Source of the DNA: Aliivibrio salmonicida LFI1238
Lineage (GTDB): Bacteria > Pseudomonadota > Gammaproteobacteria > Enterobacterales > Vibrionaceae
Direction of reading: 5' to 3'
Assembly (NCBI RefSeq): GCF_000196495.1
Contig: NC_011313.1
Coordinates: 682,001 to 746,000, forward strand
Length of the DNA: 64,000 nt
Below the pieces are notes generated by a model. It was not told where the DNA came from. It made no database searches and saw only the letters and a list, made by a program, of their open reading frames with translations. Position 1 is the first letter of the stretch, and each line of letters starts with the position of its first letter. The translations under genes and the position numbers were made by a program. Of this stretch, positions 37,801-46,235 are shown in pieces.

Positions 37801-40800
37801 AATTTCATCCACTTCTTTAGAAAAAGATAAATGGAATTGATTCGGTCTTAATGTTGTTCCGCCAATAATAATATTTCCAACAGCATCATCCCTAACAATC
37901 CCTTCAACGGTATATAAAACATAATCACCACCAGCAACATCTATCGTTGTGTCTATATTTTTATCATCTTCAACTACACCGTCTAATGTGCCGTCTGTTG
38001 TTCCTGCACCACCATCACTGTCTTCTTTTTCAACCTTTACACTAAAAATATCAGAGAATGGATTGGCATAGGTTCCATCCATTAACTGAACACTAAGTCC
38101 TTTTATATTCTCATCAACATTATGATCATTTAAATATCCGGTCGTTGAAAGTACTTTAATCGTATAAGTTAATGTGTCACCCGGGGTGTAGTATTGTTCA
38201 ATGTTGCCATTAACATAAAGCTCTCGAATCGTATCAGAGCCTTGCCACACTCGCTCATTTTCATGATGTGAAACATGTGAAGCTTCGGCCACTTCGCCAA
38301 AATCACGATAAACATAAGCATCATTAGGCAACAAATTCGTCAGTGAGTCTGAGGTATTATCAGAACCTACAAAGTTATCTTTCACTCTAGCTTTAATGTG
38401 AAATATTTTTGATGCTTGAGGAGCTAAGTTAAGCGTCGTTGATGAACCGCTTGGAGGATAAATAAAATTATCATTATTTTGTGCACCAAACACAGTCTCC
38501 CCATCTAATTTAATAGACCAATATTCAAATGGAGATTGCTCTTTATCATCCTCAAAATGATCATCTTTATCATTCGCTAATACCGCTTTAATATCCGCCA
38601 TATAATCAACTACGGTTAAATTATTAGCCGTAACCGTTTTACTATTGTTGTATAACGTAATGCTGTAAGTAATGTCTTCCCCTGGGGTAACTTTTACTTT
38701 ATCCGACGTTTTCAATATGGAAACATTAAATCGGCTAAGTACAATATCTTTACCCACTTCAGCAGTCGAAGAGTGGTCGGTACCTGTTGCAGGATCATGA
38801 ATTTCAGCGGTATTAGATATTTCAGAAGGAGAATAGTCATTTTTAACTATTCCAATAACTTTGTAAGCAACATAGCCCATGCCATCAAAACTGCCTGATG
38901 ACTCTTTAGGATCAATATCCACTTTTGATTGAATATTGCCTCCGTCTGGCCATGTCGATTTATTATCGGCATAGCTTCCCGATTTCAAATGAGAGTCTGT
39001 TAGTGCCTCAATTGTCCAACCAGAGTTGAATACTCCCATTCCATCAATATCATCAAAAACATCTACATCGTTAGCAAACCCTGCGCCTTTATTAAATACA
39101 TAAATATTAAAAACAACTTCTTTACCAATTTCAAAATTATCGTTACTGGTTGTTTTTGTGACAAACACATCAGGATCTTTAGGTATAACCCAAGCATTCT
39201 CTGAATTGGAGCGGCCGTTATCGGGTGTTGCTACTGTCGCAATATTATTAAATCGACCCCAAACTATTCTGTTTTCATCAGAGCGATCAATATTAGCGGT
39301 AATAGTATAAATAATTTCAACGTTAGGCGGAATTTGAGCTGTCGTATCTAAGTTTTGATTATCAACAGCAACCTCTGTATCGGTAGCTGCAATTAAGTCT
39401 GCTTGCTCTTGAGCAGAAAGATCCGATGTATCTATAATATTAACTTCATGCTCAATCGTCCAGCTACTGAATACCGTCATAGGCGTATTATCGGGTTCTA
39501 ACATATCTGCTTCAATACTCGATATTTCATCAGTAATATTTACATTAGTCGCATAGCCATTAGATTTGTCATTTTTAACCACGAGTTGATAAGTCACCGT
39601 ATTTTCTGGTTTAGAGTAATACGTTTGCTCACGACTAAACGCAGAAGCACCGTCAACCTTTACAAATTTTTCAATTGAAACTGCAAAATCTTTAGGCACA
39701 GATGCTCTGTCAGCCATTATTCTCTCATCAATAGTAACGAGGTTATTAATTTCACCGTTAGCTGTTGGTATCGTTCTCGCTCTTATCGTGTAAGTTATTA
39801 TTGTTTTTGGTTCAATGGTTGCTTTCACATCTAAAATCGTTGGCGAGGTAATGACTCCTGAAAACCCTGTATCTGTTGAACTTGCGGCGGTACCATCAAT
39901 ATGTTTCGCGCTGGCCGTGATGATCCAAGAGGAATAAGCCGGCACACTATGACCATAAATATCCGTTACCATTATTGATGCTAGATCATCTATTACCGAT
40001 ATTTGATCCGCGAAACCGTCACCATTATTAGTGACTTTAATAGTATAAGTTAATCGTTGCCCTGAAGAATAATAGTAATCATCGACATCCTTGGTAACTG
40101 ACAAGCTGTCATCTGGCATTTGAACCCCAGTTCCCGTCTCTGAAATATCATCATTACAAGTCAGGTTATTATCAATAATCGGTCCAATACTGGTGTCACT
40201 AACTGTCGCGGTTAATTTATAATGTACTTGTTTAGCAGGCGCAATATCAGGTGATATGGTTAAATCACCTATTTTAGTTGCGCCATAGTTGAAGTCACCT
40301 GCATCCGTGCCTTCTGTATCTGATCCATTAACAACATCTAATTTCCACGAACTAAAGGCGCTACCTTTACCAACACCTCCTGCCTGTTCTGTCTGAATAC
40401 AAGATAATTTATCAACAATAATCAGATTGTTCGCAAAATATTTGTTCGACGTATTATCAACCGTAATGTCATAGACAACCTCTCCTCCGGGAATATATTC
40501 ACTTTGAGTTGTTGTTTTTGATATTTTAATTTCAGGGTCGTTTAGGTTTAAAACATATTCAGGATCAATTACTCCAGAAATAGTATTAATTGGATCGGCC
40601 AAAGAACCATCATTTTTAAGCACTCTTGCCGTTAAATTTTCTATTTCACCGATAGTAACAGGGGTTAATTTAGCCGTAATTAAATAACTAATCTCTTCGT
40701 CTGGATATACAGAAACCGTATCATCAAAGATTTGATTCGCCACTTCCCCACTCGTATTTAACGCCGAAATGGATTTATTTCCTATCGACGTAACTTTGCT

Positions 40801-41916
40801 CGTCCAAGAAATATAAGGATTAGATCTCACATCTGAGCTATCGTATCGAGCTTGATCTAAATCGTTGCCTAAATCAGAAATCAGAGCGTTAATATTATGT
40901 TGAACCACATAATCGCTAACAATGCCTGAACCAGTATTTTTAACGGTTAACTCAATTCTCATTTCATTGTTTACAAGATAACTATTGGAGCTTTCAAATT
41001 CATGTAATGTGATATCTAACTCCCCAATAGTTGGAGGCGTAATTAATTCATTACTATTTACACTTCCGTCTTTAGTCAGCGCCGCCGCAGAAGTGACAAT
41101 GTCACTGATAAGACTGCCTGAAACAACGGTTTGAATGGTATAAGTTATATTGCCACCGATATCTATCGTGGCCTCAGTTACCGCTAAATCACCAGAAGGT
41201 AAAAATAAACCAGCATTAGTTTCAACCCCGCTCGTCGTAGCATTAATAACAACACTAGAAAAATTAGGAATAACCATTCCACTTATCGATTCACCAGTCA
41301 GAGATGAAAACAATTGATTAATAGAAAGGTTTTGAACTTTGTAACTACCAATATTTTCCACTTTTAATGTATAGGCCAACGTATTATTAATAATGTAATT
41401 TGTTTTATTAACCGATAATTCAAGAGTGTACGTATAGGGTGCAGGCGTTACGGTAATTGGAGGGGTATACACCGTTTCTGTTGGCGTAGTCACTGTTGCG
41501 ATAACCGAAATATCGCCCGTTATTATATTGGAGGTTAATGCTTTTATTGTGTAAGTTAACACCCCTCCACTTCTTAATCTCGCATTACTAACGTTTAAAT
41601 CCCCAGCAGAATTATAATCACCTTCGTTAGATAGAAAAGTAGACGTTCCTAAAATAGACGTTGATTCGAAAGCATTTTCAGTTCCTGATGTCACGGACAT
41701 AAAATCAGATTGAACTGATATATCATTAATTGTGTTCGGGCTAATATTTGTTACCGTAATTTGATACGTAACATTCGTATTATTCTCATAGACCGTTTCA
41801 TCGGAAGTAATATCAATAGTAATATCAGCAGCAGAAACATCACTGCTACTAAAAATACTGACTACTAATACAAATAAGTTAAACATCAGAGATGATAAAT
41901 GAGAAAATCGTTTCAT
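31852..41916 (-). CDS. Giant secreted surface protein with about 21 DUF11-like repeats
   Basis: A protein of about 3354 aa with signal peptide MKRFSHLSSLMFNLFVLVVS...SAA. The ATG at 41916 is chosen over an upstream GTG (41934), because the signal peptide begins there; neither has a strong ribosome site. I count about 21 repeats of 130-190 residues, each opening with a phrase like YxPGxxLTYTIxVTN (for example YEAGDTLTYTIEITNT) and a turn such as ..DISS. These are DUF11-like Ig strands. Near the C-terminus comes a canonical DUF11 repeat (DSIQVGDVVEYEVVIENNN), then a SdrD-B/Cna-B-like end (GIPGVRLLTVEGIVIETDEYGRYHVP). No sortase motif and no RTX repeats were seen. It is first in the operon. Adhesin or sheath protein by inference. 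Confidence 0.8.
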   Translation of the reverse strand: MKRFSHLSSLMFNLFVLVVSIFSSSDVSAADITIDITSDETVYENNTNVTYQITVTNISPNTINDISVQSDFMSVTSGTENAFESTSILGTSTFLSNEGDYNSAGDLNVSNARLRSGGVLTYTIKALTSNIITGDISVIATVTTPTETVYTPPITVTPAPYTYTLELSVNKTNYIINNTLAYTLKVENIGSYKVQNLSINQLFSSLTGESISGMVIPNFSSVVINATTSGVETNAGLFLPSGDLAVTEATIDIGGNITYTIQTVVSGSLISDIVTSAAALTKDGSVNSNELITPPTIGELDITLHEFESSNSYLVNNEMRIELTVKNTGSGIVSDYVVQHNINALISDLGNDLDQARYDSSDVRSNPYISWTSKVTSIGNKSISALNTSGEVANQIFDDTVSVYPDEEISYLITAKLTPVTIGEIENLTARVLKNDGSLADPINTISGVIDPEYVLNLNDPEIKISKTTTQSEYIPGGEVVYDITVDNTSNKYFANNLIIVDKLSCIQTEQAGGVGKGSAFSSWKLDVVNGSDTEGTDAGDFNYGATKIGDLTISPDIAPAKQVHYKLTATVSDTSIGPIIDNNLTCNDDISETGTGVQMPDDSLSVTKDVDDYYYSSGQRLTYTIKVTNNGDGFADQISVIDDLASIMVTDIYGHSVPAYSSWIITASAKHIDGTAASSTDTGFSGVITSPTILDVKATIEPKTIITYTIRARTIPTANGEINNLVTIDERIMADRASVPKDFAVSIEKFVKVDGASAFSREQTYYSKPENTVTYQLVVKNDKSNGYATNVNITDEISSIEADMLEPDNTPMTVFSSWTIEHEVNIIDTSDLSAQEQADLIAATDTEVAVDNQNLDTTAQIPPNVEIIYTITANIDRSDENRIVWGRFNNIATVATPDNGRSNSENAWVIPKDPDVFVTKTTSNDNFEIGKEVVFNIYVFNKGAGFANDVDVFDDIDGMGVFNSGWTIEALTDSHLKSGSYADNKSTWPDGGNIQSKVDIDPKESSGSFDGMGYVAYKVIGIVKNDYSPSEISNTAEIHDPATGTDHSSTAEVGKDIVLSRFNVSILKTSDKVKVTPGEDITYSITLYNNSKTVTANNLTVVDYMADIKAVLANDKDDHFEDDKEQSPFEYWSIKLDGETVFGAQNNDNFIYPPSGSSTTLNLAPQASKIFHIKARVKDNFVGSDNTSDSLTNLLPNDAYVYRDFGEVAEASHVSHHENERVWQGSDTIRELYVNGNIEQYYTPGDTLTYTIKVLSTTGYLNDHNVDENIKGLSVQLMDGTYANPFSDIFSVKVEKEDSDGGAGTTDGTLDGVVEDDKNIDTTIDVAGGDYVLYTVEGIVRDDAVGNIIIGGTTLRPNQFHLSFSKEVDEINYEPGETLTYHLIITNDEKGNAYDIPVLDEISKVEVELIDGSLGSAFEPNWTIVTQVSGGAVGGNAQIGTVEDGKDIDTNASIPMGATIDYVVTTTVNPAAVGDITNILTVNGDHVSELSKPNAQKFDDEKTILAYYDTDGTTVLPSGLDGYKPDGFIEYQIEIRNDNNVHLNDISIVDEISKIKTQCYDLSNGTTVSCSAFDRWSISSESDGSSISNPGIVENNKDINTEFDLASTGSTLLQPFVRYTIKAHIRKEAVGSFYNSAKVDNEYKMTSDRSVMLPVNLIKTHLGYTDSTLSTRKTIYDHTVDGETVSYHLRLENTGNGLEYGKSLIEKFSDLQVKLAQTLTSQADNQQGPVYEPNGWKVTATTSNESMTSIGNFIGGDNVDIDLPFISIAPGGWIDFVMESRIREETLNDFRVVPTYGSSDLQAVRFNVEPSNLNVSKEIISIDGKPYSSGDYYKPGGIVEYQFIVDNTESVWNDNTVIKDILSNITVEVIGGGIEPALINTNISDIVSRGLDLNIDTKPLDYDPGSDLDIQESDGLDIGPEEIITFTITGEIRKDAVGIIDGNTAIGGTDSVTTSTIPPAEPILVFEKVVTNTTADGGSCSFPSNTGSGCEYNPNGQVTYQITVINEGEGIANDVLIKDLISTINTSDGVTAFSSNSVNLIDSPRPSRFSISGNYNGNGDLNATFDLMPTDTVVFEINAEVTGAATGSITNTATINSDTTNSVILNAGTAKIIATKQSDIATYTPGQTINYTIGILNNSDTNSEVIIKDDISSFLVETADGSMQPALDSWSISSRVVTDGDHDSVPSYTDISSLPISGNINSTIKMAGENVDSTRTLVEIIITGTIRKDAIGQFTNVVSINGNNYRVNVGYVVPEKGELSVTKSTTKIPATYIPGESIGFDVAVENTGSGYLTDVNISDLVSNITTDFAAQSRLGDVFEQWDITDIVITGVDPSLSQPIPGTEITGTNGYAIDYNIAPMQTVNLHLEGKVNDKAMGDITNEVVVTDSDGNKKTAQATYTPEKAALVVTKVVDKPIYEAGDTLTYTIEITNTTAAWAKDVKVTDFLSTIESTTIDGSVVTAFVPNSIDIIGTSSTGNSVIPIINNNDINGTIEIAPNDTVTITASGQLLDNLHGEVKNMVTVELDGIVSTAEAISVPIIPTVTLTKEAPIEFYVPGETSDYVVTVTNETNGFADDIKLQDIISGLTVETVDGTIESAFDFWTLDVEVLDPNTVITRTRSTFNEDIDVNIDLAPLDTVTFTISGDVNKNAVGVIKNTATMAFNGISVDKEAELKPEDQKVTFNKTLKDGSKEGPYKAGEESEFHITLINDAASFAQNIQITDLITDLQVETVFGVIEQAFSSWSIDYRIRNDKYDTTTISSLPIGDDIDVIIDLAPSATIEFIVKGIVNPKALGEISNTATMNDGISSIDSTALLQPESVVLVVKKIADKNEYTNDDNEITYTLAVTNRGSSDVSGVQLVDEISTLQGANGNPLFTEWTTTIKEAPGLSVVATESSIDLNSTQTLKAYEGNGFIITVVGKIGKGLDDDITNTFIATTPGGETAQDSVTIHVKKFADNEGQLEVTKQALKDSIQVGDVVEYEVVIENNNEAEFKSVKLEDRYPSGFQYVENSTEVTNSGPDGVFDTADDVFSNQEPAVTQVLSFSIGDMLAYGASGSTVQENVRVRYLLRATVGTTFGQYVNTAYAMTPAEGMTTGPLEIKSNMSSATVEITPDKVFDTASIIGKVFEDNNGDGYQADATAFDIKLTANIAHSNYVMGSTTIEIEGEEESLKEKGIVPINQSIVIDHLFGLSRNRTLPEGNIAIVQFATKNKDKFDFTVTTADGSHISFSKDGVINIEHLGNKKDQLAAENLKITRNLYKDNNQYLWEIVIENMGIYEDGIPGVRLLTVEGIVIETDEYGRYHVPDQWVLNKKGKQFLVKVDTDSLPTGMKVISENPRVLRISPNQLTKFNFSVQK

Positions 41917-41934
41917 TATAAAAAATTTGTCCAC

Positions 41935-42245
41935 TCTATATTATGAATAATCATGATGTCTCTCAATGAAACATCATGAAATCTAAGCCACTCTTCAGCT
42001 TAGTCGATAAAATCAAGCAGTTGTAGGCAGTATGTAATTAATAACATATAGAAATGCTAAATCATTGTTTAATGAATTCATTTCTATATGGATATTAAGC
42101 TGTATGAAAATAATTAATTAATCATAGAAATAAGCTACTTACAGAATATTTTATTCTGTGATTCATATCGTAAATAATAAGCCGCAACTTGATAACTAAG
42201 GGTGATTGATATATCAATAACAGATGCTATTTTATGGAGTAAAGC
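41935..42245. other. Intergenic region between giant-protein operon and EAL gene
   Basis: About 310 AT-rich bases holding the divergent promoters of the surface operon and of the EAL gene. I see no clear operator palindrome, no ORF of note and no terminator. A ribosome site TGGAGTAA precedes the EAL gene. Confidence 0.6.
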
Positions 42246-43046
42246 ATGTTATTAGTCACTCAGGAGCAATTTGAAGGGTATTTATTTTTGGGCGAGGATG
42301 GTTCATTCTATTCAAAATATGAAGAATATTTATTGCAAAGCGTATTTCAGCCTATCTTTAATGTTAACCGACAAGCGATTGGTTATGAAGCTTTATTACG
42401 TATCTATGATGTAAACATGCTCTCTATAAGACCTGATTTATTCTTTAAGGACACCACTAAAACTATCGAGCAAAAACTAAACATCGAACGCCTTAGTCGT
42501 ATTATTCATATCCGTAATTTTGCCCTCTTCTCCCAAAGCGATAGCTTACTTTTTCTTAATATCTTGCCCGAATCAGCAATCCATTTTCACGCTGATAAGA
42601 TACCAAACATGAACACTTCTTTACTTGAATATCGAATTAAACATTTAGGACTTTCCCCACAACAAGTCACTCTTGAATTACTCGAGTTTCATTATAATGA
42701 TGAAGAAAAATTACGTTCAGCAATAGAAAACATAAAATCGCACGGATTTAATGTCGCTATTGACGACTTTGGTTCAGAAGCTTCTTGCGAGCATCGAGTT
42801 TCTCTTTTAAAACCAAGTATTTTAAAAATCGACCGAACGCTTTTGATAAAATATGAGGAAGGAAATACATTCCCCTTGTTGTCTGCTATCCAACTCGCCA
42901 AAAAAGAGAATGTATTAATTGTGATTGAAGGCGTAGAAACACTAGCCCAATACACACAGATGAAAACCTTGAACATTGATTATTTTCAAGGTTTTCATTT
43001 GGGCAAGCCTCTGCCACTACAGCAGCAAACGCATAAAGCCGCATAG
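42246..43046 (+). CDS. EAL-domain cyclic-di-GMP phosphodiesterase
   Basis: A 266-aa stand-alone EAL protein with a short N-terminal extension. Catalytic elements seem complete: YEALLR (the EAL motif), FLNILPE (Asn), LELLEF (metal-binding Glu), AIDDFGSEAS (DDFG), ILKIDRTLL (Lys), VIEGVETL (Glu) and YFQGFHLGKPL (Gln). It should degrade c-di-GMP in the cytoplasm. No membrane segment or sensor domain is present. It is divergent from the giant-surface-protein operon, so a joint role in adhesion versus motility is plausible. Confidence 0.87.
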   Translation: MLLVTQEQFEGYLFLGEDGSFYSKYEEYLLQSVFQPIFNVNRQAIGYEALLRIYDVNMLSIRPDLFFKDTTKTIEQKLNIERLSRIIHIRNFALFSQSDSLLFLNILPESAIHFHADKIPNMNTSLLEYRIKHLGLSPQQVTLELLEFHYNDEEKLRSAIENIKSHGFNVAIDDFGSEASCEHRVSLLKPSILKIDRTLLIKYEEGNTFPLLSAIQLAKKENVLIVIEGVETLAQYTQMKTLNIDYFQGFHLGKPLPLQQQTHKAA

Positions 43047-43048
43047 CC

Positions 43049-43915
43049 TCAAAGACGGAATTTTGGTCTAACCTGGCTAAAGCGGTAGAAAAATAAAGAC
43101 AGCAGTAACAATGCACATCCGAGGATTTTATTAAGAGGCATCGATTCATCATATACCCACACGCTTAACATCATTGTCCAAATAGGTTCAAGTAGCATCA
43201 ATATAGCGGCATTCGTTGGGTTGACTAACTTTTGACCTACAGTTTGCATTAAGTAACGCAAACTTGTAGCAAGTAAGACACTTAATAATACCCACTTCCA
43301 GGTAATTAAACTTACCCCTTCCGGCCACGTTTCCAAGAAAAACGACAACACTACGCCCAAGCAACCAACGGTAAATAGCTGTAATGTAGTGAGTAATATC
43401 GTCGGTAAACTGGCCGAATATTTACTGTTAAAATTAAAGTGCGTAGCAAGCCCAACAGCAGCAGCAATAAACCAAAGTTGACTCGTTGCAATATTCCATC
43501 CATCACTCCATGACAGTAGAAACAAACCAATAAATGCAATCGGTAATGAATACCAAAATGCACGTGGTGGTTTAGAACCAAACAATGGCCACGCCAATAA
43601 AGGAACAAACAGCATGGAGAGGCTCATTATAAACGCGCCTTCACCTAACGTATCGCTGATAGAGATAGCGTAGATCCAACAAAAAATGGAACCCGCAAGT
43701 AATACTCCCACCCCCATTGAACGAAAACAATCTTGTCCATCGGCTTTTTTTAGTGCACTAAAGCAAAAAGGTAAAAGGCATAATGAAGCGAATATAAAGC
43801 GAATACCAATAAAACCAAACGGAGGTAATCCTTGAATCGCTTCTTTTGAAAAAACCCAACCAGCAGCGGCTAAAAAGGTGGTGATGATTAAGATCGGTTC
43901 AGGTCGAAATTTCAT
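43049..43915 (-). CDS. DMT-superfamily transporter, EamA type
   Basis: A 288-aa inner-membrane protein with about ten hydrophobic segments in two EamA halves (GFIGIRFIFASLCLLPFCF in the first; NPTNAAILMLLEPIWTMMLSVWV in the second). The latter matches the conserved EamA end motif A...L.EP....... Substrate unknown; relatives export amino acids or other metabolites. It converges with the EAL gene with a 2-base gap. Confidence 0.87.
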   Translation of the reverse strand: MKFRPEPILIITTFLAAAGWVFSKEAIQGLPPFGFIGIRFIFASLCLLPFCFSALKKADGQDCFRSMGVGVLLAGSIFCWIYAISISDTLGEGAFIMSLSMLFVPLLAWPLFGSKPPRAFWYSLPIAFIGLFLLSWSDGWNIATSQLWFIAAAVGLATHFNFNSKYSASLPTILLTTLQLFTVGCLGVVLSFFLETWPEGVSLITWKWVLLSVLLATSLRYLMQTVGQKLVNPTNAAILMLLEPIWTMMLSVWVYDESMPLNKILGCALLLLSLFFYRFSQVRPKFRL

Positions 43916-44039
43916 AAATATAAAAACACTTAATGAACAATAGAAAAGAAATAGAGGATGGGTGCATTACAACTCATCAAATAATGAATATACATTCAAA
44001 TAAATATTTAATCATTATTTGATAGCGGACAGATGGAAC

Positions 44040-44070
44040 AAAACTCACGATAAAATGTATCGTGAGTTTT
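44040..44070. terminator. Terminator after eda
   Basis: A 13-bp perfect stem AAAACTCACGATA / TATCGTGAGTTTT with loop AAATG. The minus strand continues T-rich. It lies just after the eda stop. Confidence 0.8.
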
Positions 44071-44081
44071 AGCATTATTAC

Positions 44082-44690
44082 TTATAGAGATTTAATTAAT
44101 TCGGCAATACTATCCCAATCACCCTTATCCATTAAATCTGTCGGTACCATCCATGTACCACCGCAAGCAACAACCGATTTAATATCCAAATAATCATTTA
44201 CATTACTTGGGCTCACTCCGCCAGTAGGCATAAAGTTAACAGGATAAACCGCCGTCAATGCTTTTAGCATTGGAATGCCACCAGATGGTTCTGCTGGGAA
44301 GAATTTTAATGTCTTTAGTCCCATTTCCATTGCTTGCTCGACTAAGCTTGGATTATTTACTCCAGGGATGATCGGCATATTACGTTGTTGACAATATTTT
44401 ACCGTTGTTGGATTGAACCCAGGGCTCACAACAAAATCAACGCCGGCTTCAATTGCTTGATCAACTTGTGCAGCGGTTAATACGGTACCTGCGCCAATCA
44501 ACATATCAGGATACGCTTCACGCATTAAACGAATTGATTCAACGGCGGCTTCTGTTCTAAACGTCACTTCAGCACAAGGTAATCCATTGTCCATAAGCAC
44601 TTTAGCTAATGGCAAGGCTTGTTCTGCACTGTTAATCGCAATAACTGGGACAATTTTTATTTCTTTCAATCGTTGTTCAATAGTTTTCAT
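44082..44690 (-). CDS. eda: KDPG/KHG aldolase
   Basis: A 202-aa class I aldolase of the Entner-Doudoroff pathway that splits 2-keto-3-deoxy-6-phosphogluconate into pyruvate and glyceraldehyde 3-phosphate. Motifs: CAEVTFRTEAA with the catalytic Glu, LIGAGTVLTAAQ, FVVSPGFNP, LKFFPAEPSGG with the Schiff-base Lys, and FMPTGGVS. It follows the gluconate permease with a 9-base gap (permease first on the minus strand), as in the V. cholerae cluster. Confidence 0.95.
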   Translation of the reverse strand: MKTIEQRLKEIKIVPVIAINSAEQALPLAKVLMDNGLPCAEVTFRTEAAVESIRLMREAYPDMLIGAGTVLTAAQVDQAIEAGVDFVVSPGFNPTTVKYCQQRNMPIIPGVNNPSLVEQAMEMGLKTLKFFPAEPSGGIPMLKALTAVYPVNFMPTGGVSPSNVNDYLDIKSVVACGGTWMVPTDLMDKGDWDSIAELIKSL

Positions 44691-44699
44691 TTTTTAACC

Positions 44700-46085
44700 T
44701 TATAAGATAACGCTTAGGACAGCCACAATCGCAAATGCAATCGTTCCAAGTAATGTTTCCATTACTGTCCATGTTTTAAGTGTTGTTTTCTCATCCATAT
44801 CAAGCAAACGAGAAACCAACCAGAAACCTGAATCATTAAAGTGAGACAACACCGTTGCACCACCAGCAATCGCGATGACAATGAAACATAAGTCAAATTC
44901 ACTTAAGCCCGCCGTTTGAGCAACAATAGGTGCAATAAGAGCTGCCGTTGTCGTAAGAGCAACAGTTGCAGAGCCTTGAGCCACTCGTAAACAAGTAGAT
45001 ATTAAAAATGCAGCAAGAATAATTGGCATTCCCGTATCCGATAACACACCTGCCAGTGCTTCCCCAATACCACTAGCACGCAATACTCCACCAAACATGC
45101 CACCAGCACCGGTGACCAAAATCACCGCACAAATTGGAGCTAAAGAATCGCCGCACAGTTTCTCTAACTGTTTCATACCGTAATCTTTTGCAAATACAGC
45201 CAAACAAGTTAATAGCGTAATAAGAAGTGCTACCGGGGTTTTACCTAGCATACGCAAGAATTCAACTAATGCCGCTTTACCATCAATAACACCAGCAACG
45301 GCAAGCGTGCTTAATCCGGTATCCATAAAAATAAGCAATACTGGCATCACTAGAATCGCAAGTACTGTCGTAAATTTAGGTAATTTATCTTCATCAATAA
45401 TAACGTCTGATCCGAATATTCCTTTCGACAATGGAATATTGAATTTTTTACCTGCGTATAGACCAAATAAGTACGCCCCAAAATACCATGTTGGAATCGC
45501 AACAAGAATACCAACCATTAATAGTAAGCCAAGATCCGCGCCCAATAATTCAGATGCAGCAACAGGACCAGGATGAGGAGGCACAAACGCATGCATAACC
45601 GCGAATGCACCCGCAGAAGGCAATGCGTATTTTATTGGTGAATCATCAAAGCGTTTGGCAACACTAAAGATGATAGGCATCATTACGATTAAGCCTGCAT
45701 CAAAGAAAATTGGAAAACCAAACAGTAAAGAGGCAACCCCTAACGCCAGTGGCGCTTTATCTTCACCAAAACGATTAATCAGTGTATCTGCCAGCACTTT
45801 CGCCCCGCCAGTCACCTCTAATATTTTACCAATCATCGCCCCAAGACCAACAAGCAGAGCTACAGAAGCAAGAGTGCCACCAAAACCAGACATCATTGTT
45901 GGTACAACATTATCAACAGAAACACCCGCTGCCAGAGCGGTACCTAAGCTAACTAATGTCAATGCTGCGAACGCATGAATTCTTAACTTCATTATTAATA
46001 TTAGCAACGCGATAATTGAACATACCGCGATTGATAACAAGTAAACAGGATCACTACTTTGACTAATCAATTCCATTTTATCCAC
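44700..46085 (-). CDS. gntP: Gluconate permease, GntP family
   Basis: A 461-aa membrane protein with about 12-14 hydrophobic segments. Family features: GFGGTLASVALLVGLGAMIG, FGFPIFFDAGLIVMMPII, HAFVPPHPGPVAASELLGAD, and SHFNDSGFWLVSRLL near the end. It imports gluconate with protons. Upstream lies a shared control region with a GntR operator, so it is induced by gluconate. It could be named gntU or gntT; sequence alone does not decide. Confidence 0.92.
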   Translation of the reverse strand: MDKMELISQSSDPVYLLSIAVCSIIALLILIMKLRIHAFAALTLVSLGTALAAGVSVDNVVPTMMSGFGGTLASVALLVGLGAMIGKILEVTGGAKVLADTLINRFGEDKAPLALGVASLLFGFPIFFDAGLIVMMPIIFSVAKRFDDSPIKYALPSAGAFAVMHAFVPPHPGPVAASELLGADLGLLLMVGILVAIPTWYFGAYLFGLYAGKKFNIPLSKGIFGSDVIIDEDKLPKFTTVLAILVMPVLLIFMDTGLSTLAVAGVIDGKAALVEFLRMLGKTPVALLITLLTCLAVFAKDYGMKQLEKLCGDSLAPICAVILVTGAGGMFGGVLRASGIGEALAGVLSDTGMPIILAAFLISTCLRVAQGSATVALTTTAALIAPIVAQTAGLSEFDLCFIVIAIAGGATVLSHFNDSGFWLVSRLLDMDEKTTLKTWTVMETLLGTIAFAIVAVLSVIL

Positions 46086-46132
46086 CTAAATATTGTATTT
46101 ATTATTGGTTATTTTTAGTTTACAGCCCTAAG

Positions 46133-46160
46133 AGTTACGGGTAACATGTTACCCGTAACT
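46133..46160. promoter_or_regulatory. Double GntR operator between gntP-eda and gntK-edd
   Basis: A perfect 28-bp palindrome made of two 12-bp units, GTTACGGGTAAC (46134-46145) and GTTACCCGTAAC (46148-46159), each of the GTTACnnGTAAC form typical of LacI/GntR operators. It lies between the divergent gntP-eda and gntK-edd operons, so GntR can control both from one place. GntR leaves when gluconate binds. Confidence 0.85.
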
Positions 46161-46235
46161 TAAATAATATAAAGTTAAATTTATCAGTATCTATCAAAAA
46201 TGAGATCTCGCTCAGATTACTAAACAGGAGTCAGT

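Noticed and set aside
45307..45978. Plus-strand frames of 89 and 107 codons
   Set aside because: Antisense to the gluconate permease gene, a common effect of its codon use.
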